Assembly: GCA_937892155.1 (NCBI GenBank)
Contig: CALAUG010000048.1
Span: 6,419-70,418 of the forward strand
Direction of reading: 5' to 3'
Length of the DNA stretch: 64,000 nt
DNA from: an uncultured Bacteroidales bacterium
GTDB taxonomy: Bacteria; Bacteroidota; Bacteroidia; Bacteroidales; UBA1715
The notes under the pieces were generated by a model, which had not been told where the DNA came from, did no database searches, and worked only from the letters and a program-made list of their open reading frames with translations. Positions within the stretch are counted from its first letter, which is position 1. The number at the start of each line of letters is the position of its first letter. This document shows positions 17,139-23,529 of the stretch, piece by piece. The position numbers and the translations under genes were made by a program.

Positions 17139-20081
17139 TTATTTTGCATCTTGTACAAGGCGAACGGAACATCCAACATAACAATGGGGACTAACTCCTC
17201 GAGCCTGTATATTTGCCGTTTTATTCTGACTGATGTCGAAGGTCATTGCGGCAGCAGATCTAGTATCTTCTGATGCGTGTAGCTTCCGTAAATCTGACAA
17301 CCAATAATTCCCCTTATCCCCCACATCTGCACGCCATTCCAAACCAATGCGACGACCAGCACTTGGGAAAAAAACAGCACCGTTATTTTCCATTTTACTC
17401 CACTCGCTAACTGAATAACTGTTCATTGTTATATCAGCCCAATAACTAAACCCTGTCTTCAAATCAGCAGCCTCGTTAAAACTAAAAAAATTTAAACCAT
17501 TTGGTAATGTCCAGTTGTCAGGTAATAATATAATCCCCTCTACTCCGTTAATATTTGCCATGCCACATTTACTTGGTGCGTTAGTTCTTGTAAAGAGAAG
17601 ATACTCCAATTCTTCTTGTGAAAGCGTTCGCCATATTCCCGCCCTATTGCCTCCATTGGAGATGGCATTGTTCTGGCCCCAATCATACGGAGTACCAGAA
17701 ATGGAAGAACAAACCTCATAAGTAACATAATCGAAAGATGATGTACTTGTCAAATACGGATAATATTTCTTGTATCCACTTGTCCCATAACCGAACAAAT
17801 CTATCCAACCACTATAGGAACTTGAGATATTGGAATTTTCTTCACCAACCACATCGTATTGGTTTTCGGCAAAACGCCATATACCAGTGCTCGCTTGATA
17901 TTGCAAATTACCTTGCGAGAAATACACTTTCTTTGTCTCGCTCACCGAAAAGCCGGCATATATTATACCGTTTGTTATCATACCATTCGTAGTAAATGTA
18001 ATAGTTTCTCCGTAACTTATCCCCTCATTGTTTATGGCATACGCACGAACATAGTATGTAGTTTCTTTTTCCAAGGACGAAAGTTTTACACTAAAACTGC
18101 CCGTTCCCGTTCCGCTTATTGTTTTATTATCAGCAATTGTTGGATTAGAAGATGTTCCCCAACACACTCCTCGTTCTGTTACAGAGGCTCCATTATCGGA
18201 AGTTACATCTCCTCCCACTATCGCCTCGGAAATAGAAACATAGGTCGCTTGTGTGGTAACAACGGTTGGACTGGACGCAATTACTGGCGTGGTAAAGTTA
18301 ATAGGTTCAGCATTGGTCGTTCCTGCGCTATTCACAGCATATGCTCTTGCATAATACGTTTCTCCTGGTGTAAGTGAAGTGAATTCAATAGTAAATTCGC
18401 CAATACCCGTTCCACTTGTTTGTTTTATGGTTGGAGCTGAGAGCGAGGCACATTTTATACCTCGCTCAGTAACCGTAGCGCCATTATCGGCAGTTACCTT
18501 TCCTGTAATTGTTGCCGAAGTATATGAAATATTGGTTACTTCTACTGTGATTACACTTGGTTTATAAACTTTCTCCGTAGTAAATGAAATAGCCGTTCCA
18601 TATGCTGTCCCGGCACTATTTTTAGCATAAGCACGTACATAATATGTCGTTCCGGCATCCAATCCTGTTATGTCTGTCTCAAATATTCCCGTTCCCTTGC
18701 CAACAGTTATTTTACTATCGCTTATAGTTGGTGTTGTGCCTGTACTCCAACAAACGCCCCGTTCCGTTACCGTCGCTCCACCGTCGGCAGTTACATTTCC
18801 GCCAACAGTTGCCGTGGTGTATGAAATATTGGTTGCCTCAGTTGTGGTAATAGTAGGAATTGTATTTAAATAAAAAGTCTTTACCTCTCCGTATGCAGTA
18901 CCTGCTGAATTTGTTGCATACGCACGAACATAATACGTTATTCCTCTGGTCACAACAGACATTTTATAGGAAAAAAATCCTGTACCACCATCAACAGTTA
19001 TTTTACTATCGTTTATAGTTGGATTGGTATTTGTTGTACTATAACAAAAACCTCGTGCAGTCACATTTGCTCCGTTTTCGGATTCCACTTTCCCATTTAA
19101 CGCTATGGAATTTGTATAAACAGTCAAGTCATTTGTCGTTACAGTGGGTTCGGTACTTTTTATTGTCGTGAACGTTTCTTCCGCTCCGTAAATTATTCCG
19201 TTTGGAGTTATTGCGTATGCTCGGACATAATATTTCACACCATCAACAAATCCACCGCGCTTTGTTGAAAACGATCCAGAACCACTGCCAATAGATTGTT
19301 TATTATCGTTTATAGTCGGGTTGGGGGATGTTCCCCAACAAACGCCTTTCTCTGTTACTATCGCTTCGTTTTCAGCTTCCACACTTCCTCCTATAGTTGC
19401 CGTGGTGTATGAAAAACTAGTTATAATGGTAGATACAGACAAACCTGGCTGAAATGTGAAACTAATATCCGTATTCTCTGTAATCACCATTGTCTTTATA
19501 TCGGTTTGCCCTTTGTAATATCCTGTAAATTCAAATTCATCACCTTCGTTATAGCTGATTTCTTCTTCATCAGATTTCAAAATCGCGATAGAGTTTTCAT
19601 AATCAACATTGAAAATTCCAACTTGCGAATTTTGTGTCAGCAAAAGTTTTATTGAAGCAGTGAGGTTATCAGCAACCGCAACCAATACATATACACCAGC
19701 GGGGGCGGCTATCTGAAAAGTGTGCTGTCCTGCGTTTATGTTGTTTGCATAACGAGCCACAACGCTTCCATTAGACGAATATAACGTAAAGTTCAGTTGT
19801 GACGTTTTTTCTAAATTTACAACCACGTTGTTATTAGCCGTCTGTTGCAGAAATGCTGAATTAGTAATTGTTTCTATTGGCAATTCTTGTTTGCCGACTT
19901 TAAGCATAGAAATGGTAAAATTAGGAGCGTACAACATTCTCGTTTCATTTGAAACGGTATTTTTAACTTGTACGCTATCCATTTCCACATTTGCGGAAAA
20001 TGAAACCGTGTAATTGGTTTGGGCAACCAAACTGGTGGCACAGACCAACATTGCTACGAAAATTGAATGAATTTTTCTCAT
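17139..20081 (-). CDS. Secreted repeat protein with lectin-like C-terminal domain
   Basis: Exported adhesin-like protein of 980 residues; function unknown. Residues 1-21 form a signal peptide (ending SLVAQ). Residues 95-155 contain an internal T9SS-tail-like segment (LNFTLYSSNGSVVARY, then AGVYVLVA). Residues about 215-700 hold five imperfect FN3-like repeats of about 95 residues, each with ATVGGxVxxxxGATVTERGVCW, NPTIxDxK, GxGTGxF, and TYYVRAYAxNSAGTAYG before FTT. The last 270 residues form a separate domain beginning FSVSETKKVYFSQGNLQYQ and ending GCSVRLVQDAK. That domain is shared with the lipoprotein at 61530 and resembles Fibrobacter-paralogous or C-type-lectin-like surface domains. It lies 12 bp after a small membrane-protein gene and downstream of the HTH/leader locus, all on the minus strand. 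It is probably a binding protein (inference). Confidence 0.85.
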   Translation of the reverse strand: MRKIHSIFVAMLVCATSLVAQTNYTVSFSANVEMDSVQVKNTVSNETRMLYAPNFTISMLKVGKQELPIETITNSAFLQQTANNNVVVNLEKTSQLNFTLYSSNGSVVARYANNINAGQHTFQIAAPAGVYVLVAVADNLTASIKLLLTQNSQVGIFNVDYENSIAILKSDEEEISYNEGDEFEFTGYYKGQTDIKTMVITENTDISFTFQPGLSVSTIITSFSYTTATIGGSVEAENEAIVTEKGVCWGTSPNPTINDNKQSIGSGSGSFSTKRGGFVDGVKYYVRAYAITPNGIIYGAEETFTTIKSTEPTVTTNDLTVYTNSIALNGKVESENGANVTARGFCYSTTNTNPTINDSKITVDGGTGFFSYKMSVVTRGITYYVRAYATNSAGTAYGEVKTFYLNTIPTITTTEATNISYTTATVGGNVTADGGATVTERGVCWSTGTTPTISDSKITVGKGTGIFETDITGLDAGTTYYVRAYAKNSAGTAYGTAISFTTEKVYKPSVITVEVTNISYTSATITGKVTADNGATVTERGIKCASLSAPTIKQTSGTGIGEFTIEFTSLTPGETYYARAYAVNSAGTTNAEPINFTTPVIASSPTVVTTQATYVSISEAIVGGDVTSDNGASVTERGVCWGTSSNPTIADNKTISGTGTGSFSVKLSSLEKETTYYVRAYAINNEGISYGETITFTTNGMITNGIIYAGFSVSETKKVYFSQGNLQYQASTGIWRFAENQYDVVGEENSNISSSYSGWIDLFGYGTSGYKKYYPYLTSTSSFDYVTYEVCSSISGTPYDWGQNNAISNGGNRAGIWRTLSQEELEYLLFTRTNAPSKCGMANINGVEGIILLPDNWTLPNGLNFFSFNEAADLKTGFSYWADITMNSYSVSEWSKMENNGAVFFPSAGRRIGLEWRADVGDKGNYWLSDLRKLHASEDTRSAAAMTFDISQNKTANIQARGVSPHCYVGCSVRLVQDAK

Positions 20082-20093
20082 ATTAATAACGTA

Positions 20094-20765
20094 TTATTTG
20101 TTTTCATCACTTTTTGTTTCAGTATTTTCTTCTTGTCGTGATTCTTTTCGTTTAGTGTTTTCATAATCAGTAAGGTATTCATAATCACTGAAAACCAAGT
20201 AGTACACTTTTCTTATACAATTATCCATACCTATATACGCAATGAATATGGAAATCAGCAGAAGCATTTCGATTATCAAAAGTTTGCAAGGACAGCAACA
20301 ACAACAGTACAATAGAGGAATTAAAACTATACTTACACCTGATGCTACTATCCAATTTTGAAAAAAAGCAATGTGGGATTCCAATATTGGAATATGCTTA
20401 TTGTAGGTGTTCTTGGCAACATAATAGTATCGCTTAAAATATTCTGGGGTATCTAATTCTGTAATAGTTTTATCATCAGGTAGTGAATCTTTTTCTTTTT
20501 TGTATTTACGATATTCAGTGTTAATCTCTTCAATATCATTCCTTTTTCCCTTCCATATTACGGAAGCAATTAACTTGCAAACAAAACCGAGTAATAATAC
20601 AATACCAAATAGTGAGACTTCCACTATCCAGTTTATGTCAGCACCAGTTGGTAAAATTTTACAACAAAAACAACAGTCGGCAAACATGCACACGGTAAGT
20701 ATCAACGACCCTGGCACAACCAATGATACTAAATCGTAAAAAGTTCCTTTTTCAAAGAATTTCAC
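20094..20765 (-). CDS. Membrane protein of unknown function, Cys-rich loop
   Basis: I do not recognise this 223-residue protein. It shows four likely membrane segments (about 10-30, 47-68, 138-160 and 165-183) with a charged cytoplasmic stretch between the second and third (KKEKDSLPDDK). The C-terminus is long and highly charged (KRKESRQEENTETKSDENK). Cysteines cluster near membranes: CCFCC at about 26-30 and a run of five followed by PC at about 152-158. These could bind metal or form disulfides. Its stop is 12 bp before the surface-protein ATG, so it is probably co-transcribed with it, and it follows the HTH gene. A guess would be a partner in display or signalling for that protein; nothing in the sequence proves this. 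Confidence 0.7.
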   Translation of the reverse strand: MKFFEKGTFYDLVSLVVPGSLILTVCMFADCCFCCKILPTGADINWIVEVSLFGIVLLLGFVCKLIASVIWKGKRNDIEEINTEYRKYKKEKDSLPDDKTITELDTPEYFKRYYYVAKNTYNKHIPILESHIAFFQNWIVASGVSIVLIPLLYCCCCCPCKLLIIEMLLLISIFIAYIGMDNCIRKVYYLVFSDYEYLTDYENTKRKESRQEENTETKSDENK

Positions 20766-20852
20766 TTTTCAAATTTTAAGATTTCCAAAGATAAATCTTA
20801 GGTTATTTCATTTTTTTCAAAAGCTCTATCCAATTGTAATACAGAAATGTAT

Positions 20853-21092
20853 CTATTTTCGATACACATTTGCTTGGTTCAGTATAGTTTCGTAATGTTT
20901 AAAGAAGTTATAATCAAGAATGACGGATATTCTCAGCAACAAATCGGTGTGTAGCGAAGGGCTTGAGAATATCTTATAGGTATGGTTACGGGTACATGGT
21001 ATTTGGCTGGCAAACCACTTAACCGTGCGTCCTTGGTTCCTCAGCTCCTGCCGAATTATTTTTCCTATGTGCAGTTGGTTGAATTCTTCCAT
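20853..21092 (-). CDS. Small HTH (XRE-like) regulator, locus A
   Basis: The 79-residue protein is probably a DNA-binding regulator. Residues 8-60 read as a compact helix-turn-helix: HIGKIIRQELRNQGRTVKWFA, then a putative recognition helix around CTRNHTYKIF, then TDLLLRISVILDYNFFKHY. It is clearly paralogous to the 81-residue protein at 61208 (shared IHIGKII or LHIGKII, QGRxVxW, and NFFxxY). The ATG at 21092 directly follows seven T residues at the end of a structured leader (21093-21232), so expression is probably set by that RNA. The membrane protein and surface protein follow on the same strand after an 87-bp gap. Targets are unknown; autoregulation or control of the downstream surface gene is an inference. 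Confidence 0.8.
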   Translation of the reverse strand: MEEFNQLHIGKIIRQELRNQGRTVKWFASQIPCTRNHTYKIFSSPSLHTDLLLRISVILDYNFFKHYETILNQANVYRK

Positions 21093-21232
21093 AAAAAAAG
21101 CGTTAGCCGTTCGTTTTTACTTGTCATATCCGAAGGCTCCGCCAAGAACCATTGCAACTGATAAGTACGAAACAGCTCACGCCTCACGCGTGAACCAATC
21201 GCTGACTTACTCTCGTTGCAAATTTTGGCGGA
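21093..21232 (-). ncRNA. Structured leader RNA of the HTH gene, locus A
   Basis: Transcribed right to left. P1: 21232-21225 (UCCGCCAA) pairs with 21145-21138 (UUGGCGGA), 8 bp. P2: 21219-21215 with 21158-21154 and 21210-21205 with 21166-21161. P3: 21195-21188 (GUUCACGC) with 21182-21175 (GCGUGAGC), 8 bp, loop of 5. Alternative pairing: 21182-21168 with 21113-21100, 13 pairs with one mismatch and one bulge, directly followed by U7 and the AUG. The P3 arm cannot be in both stems, so it looks like a switch between an antiterminator and a terminator or start-codon-blocking form. The same plan with different bases occurs at 61085-61207. A shared 12-mer (AATTAACATATT on the transcript strand, 21275-21264) lies just upstream. 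Confidence 0.7.
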
Positions 21233-21372
21233 TTTTACGGATAGAGAATAAGAGCGTAAGTTCAATATGTTAATTCAAATCTTTCTGTTTCTTGTTTTTG
21301 TTCTTTTAAAATTTTGTTTCTTCAAAAGTAACAAGAAAATTGGCAGGTAAGGCAAAAAATGGGAAAAGTTAT

Positions 21373-21380
21373 TAAATTTG
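21373..21380 (+). promoter_or_regulatory. Promoter -7 box of the RhuM remnant
   Basis: TAAATTTG matches TAnnTTTG and is 23 nt before the ATG at 21404. No clear -33 element is seen. Confidence 0.45.
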
Positions 21381-21403
21381 CATCATACCAATAATTTAAA
21401 AGT

Positions 21404-21774
21404 ATGAACACTAATAAGATTGAAATTTATCAGACAGAAGACGGAAAAATCCAGTTGGATGTGCGTCTGGAGAATGAAACCATTTGGCTGACAGCCAATC
21501 AGATGGCTCTCTTATTCGGAAGAGACAAAAGACGATTAGAAAGCATATAAACAATGTGTTTTCAGATGAAGAATTACCACAAACGAACAACACGCATTTT
21601 TTGCGTGTTGATGGAGTAAAACAACCTGTGGCATTTTATGCTCTGGACGTTATCATTTCGGTTGGATATCGTGTAAAAAGCATTGCCGGCACAAAATTCC
21701 GGATTTGGGCCAACTCTGTTCTCAAAGATTATCTGCTCAAAGGGTATGCTGTAAACGACAAACGCACCGCCCAA
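21404..21774 (+). pseudogene. RhuM family protein, frameshifted and truncated
   Basis: RhuM proteins (first named in a Salmonella pathogenicity island) are DNA-binding-like proteins of unknown role with an N-terminal KilA-N/Bro-type region. The first frame gives MNTNKIEIYQTEDGKIQLDV, then TIWLTANQMALLFGRDK, and then shifts at about 21533, hitting a stop at 21548. The reading resumes one base off with TIRKHINNVFSDEELP, FYALDVIISVGYRVKSIAG and FRIWANSVLKDYLLKGYAVN. A missing single base within AAAAGACG (expected AAAACGACG) explains the shift. After about 21774 the similarity ends, so roughly the last 200 residues are missing. A dead gene by two independent lesions. Confidence 0.8.
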
Positions 21775-21795
21775 TGTTTTGTAAGAACTGCGGGG

Positions 21796-22015
21796 TTATT
21801 TATCACTCTTTCTTCTGTTGCATTCGTGGCAGTCGTTTGTCTTCTCTCTTTCCAAGAAGTCTGTTAAAACAATATTAATTGTTGAGGAGACGTTGATTTT
21901 AAACGTTCTAAGATCTCGTGAGCCTTTATTTAGCTGGTTATCCCAGTTTGTCCCTCTATGGCTACGTTTGAAGAAAGTGCAGTTGTATGCTTGTTTAGGC
22001 AACTCTGCAAAAATC
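21796..22015 (-). other. Unassigned open stretch, possible gene tail
   Basis: A minus-strand frame of about 70 codons has no clear start and ends CHECNRRKSDK. It overlaps nothing recognisable, directly follows the DUF4143 ATPase gene in another frame, and abuts the RhuM break. Composition looks protein-like but I cannot name it. It may be the 3' end of a gene destroyed by the same rearrangement that cut RhuM. Confidence 0.25.
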
Positions 22016-22030
22016 TCGTCGCACCAGATC

Positions 22031-23209
22031 TCAATAAAGGAATCCGAACATCCAAAGAGGGATCTCTTTCATGCTGACGTACTCGATATCGTCTTTGGCA
22101 AGATATGCATTCTCAATATCTTTGATTTGACGTGAAGTCTTATTTTTCCCTCCTACTTCAAACGTATATCCGTTCACTAAAAAATCCGCTTGTGATGGAG
22201 AGGAAACAATCGGATATAAATCCTGTAGAAATTGGATGAATATGTTTTCTCTTATTGTTCCGACATTTGGTTCGCCATCAGTAAGTGCGTAAGATAGGTT
22301 GGGATTATTTAAATAGATTTTATCTATTTTCTCTAATATCTTAATGCCAGTGGCTTTCTCTCTCACCATGGTAATCAACTGCGCTTTTTCCAAATACATG
22401 AAATAGTCTGGCAATGCGTTTCTCGATATTCCCAACTCTCTTTCTAAAACAGAGAAATTGGGTTTGAATGGAACGCTTTGCGCAATCACATAAAGCAGTT
22501 TCTTCAGTTTAGAGCTTGAACTGACATTCATCTTTGCAAATGTTGGCACATCAAACTCCACTACTTGCTTTAGTACACTTCTAAGTCGGATGGCGTAATC
22601 GTCCGACTCCAAAAAGAATGGATAGAATCCAGTTTTTAGATATTTCTTGAAATATACCAATGGTCGATACTCCGTATAAGGAAATTTTACGTTTCCTTTC
22701 ACTATCTCTTCCAATGTATAAGCGGGAAGGTCTAAATGCAAAGTGAGATTAAGGTACTCTCGGAATGAGAGTCCTTTTAGATGGTATTCCACTTTTCTTC
22801 TGCTTAAATCAGCTCCTCCTTGTTCCAAATCGAGAATTGAAGATCCTGTATAAATGATTTGTAAGTCAGGCAGAAGATCATATATATTCTTTATCTCAAC
22901 AGACCAACCACTATATTTATGGATTTCATCAATATACAGTCTTTTCCCTCCATTCTGATAAAACTCTTTAGCTAAATCAAACAACCTATGTGTTGTGAAG
23001 TAAAAATCATCTGCTGTAACGTAAAGTGAGTGTTCTACGTCATTGGATATTTTGATATGCTGAAGGACCAATGTGGTTTTTCCAACTCCGCGTGCTCCTA
23101 AGATGGCTATTAACCTGTTATTCCAGTTGATTTTGTCGTGTAAATAACGCACAAAATCAATGTTTACTCTATCAATCAGTAATTTATATGTTTCAATCAG
23201 ATTATTCAT
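22031..23209 (-). CDS. AAA-family ATPase with DUF4143 C-terminal domain
   Basis: Cytoplasmic P-loop ATPase of the archaeal-ATPase/DUF4143 group, 392 residues, physiological role unknown. Seen: Walker A GARGVGKTT (38-46), Walker B LYIDEIHK (91-98), sensor-like IIYTGSSILDL (about 118-128), and a C-terminal DUF4143 region with a winged-helix-like segment (LERELGISRNALPDYFMYLEKA) and a nuclease-like tail (ADFLVNGYTFEVGGKNKTSRQI). That tail pattern (D, ExxGKxK) resembles a PD-(D/E)xK-type fold, though this is tentative. Upstream lie three 20-bp palindromes spaced exactly 33 bp; the first overlaps the promoter, which suggests tight control. These genes are common and multicopy in Bacteroidetes and are often found in accessory regions like this one. 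Confidence 0.88.
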   Translation of the reverse strand: MNNLIETYKLLIDRVNIDFVRYLHDKINWNNRLIAILGARGVGKTTLVLQHIKISNDVEHSLYVTADDFYFTTHRLFDLAKEFYQNGGKRLYIDEIHKYSGWSVEIKNIYDLLPDLQIIYTGSSILDLEQGGADLSRRKVEYHLKGLSFREYLNLTLHLDLPAYTLEEIVKGNVKFPYTEYRPLVYFKKYLKTGFYPFFLESDDYAIRLRSVLKQVVEFDVPTFAKMNVSSSSKLKKLLYVIAQSVPFKPNFSVLERELGISRNALPDYFMYLEKAQLITMVREKATGIKILEKIDKIYLNNPNLSYALTDGEPNVGTIRENIFIQFLQDLYPIVSSPSQADFLVNGYTFEVGGKNKTSRQIKDIENAYLAKDDIEYVSMKEIPLWMFGFLY

Positions 23210-23225
23210 AACGTAAAATTTCCCA

Positions 23226-23324
23226 CAAATATATATAATTGCACGATAGAGTGTGCAATTTTTATTAAAAATCGCATGATAGAGTATGCAGTTTTTGGCA
23301 ATATTTGCATGATAGAATATGCAA
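23226..23324 (-). promoter_or_regulatory. Promoter plus three phased palindromic operators
   Basis: The minus-strand -7 box TATATTTG is at 23233-23226, 16 nt before the ATPase ATG. Palindromic 20-mers with consensus TTGCAYGATAGARTRTGCAA lie at 23239-23258, 23272-23291 and 23305-23324, a constant 33-bp step (about three helical turns). The first supplies the -33 TTG of the promoter. All copies therefore present the same DNA face, as for cooperative repressor binding. Confidence 0.65.
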
Positions 23325-23424
23325 TATCTACTTTTTATATACTTCGTTACAAAAAAATGAGCGAATTATCAGCGTTTGACTACAAAAAGATGAGCGAATC
23401 GACAATTGGACATAGAAACAAAAA

Positions 23425-23452
23425 AGAGCAAGAAGCCCAAGCCCCTTGCTCT
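23425..23452 (-). terminator. Terminator of the GH94 phosphorylase gene
   Basis: AGAGCAAG and CTTGCTCT form an 8-bp stem with a 12-nt loop; on the minus strand the stem is followed by TTTTTTG. It lies about 80 nt beyond the stop at 23530. Confidence 0.65.
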
Positions 23453-23470
23453 CCCTATCTATAAAATCAA

Positions 23471-23525
23471 GAGTTTCTTATTTCTTAATTCTTAACTCTT
23501 AACTCTTAACTCTTAATTCTTAATT
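23471..23525. repeat. Short tandem repeat of CTTAACT/TTAATT units
   Basis: A degenerate run of TTCTTAACTC-like units, about 55 bp. No open frame. Similar AACTC/TTAATT strings appear at 28.1 kb, 27.4 kb and 1.7 kb, all between genes. They look like low-complexity spacer sequence typical of these genomes. Confidence 0.6.
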
Positions 23526-23529
23526 ATCA

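Noticed and set aside
23276..23464. 62-codon plus-strand frame after the operator array
   Set aside because: Consists of the operator palindromes and the GH94 terminator read through; repeated MSExxxxYKKMSE comes from low-complexity sequence.
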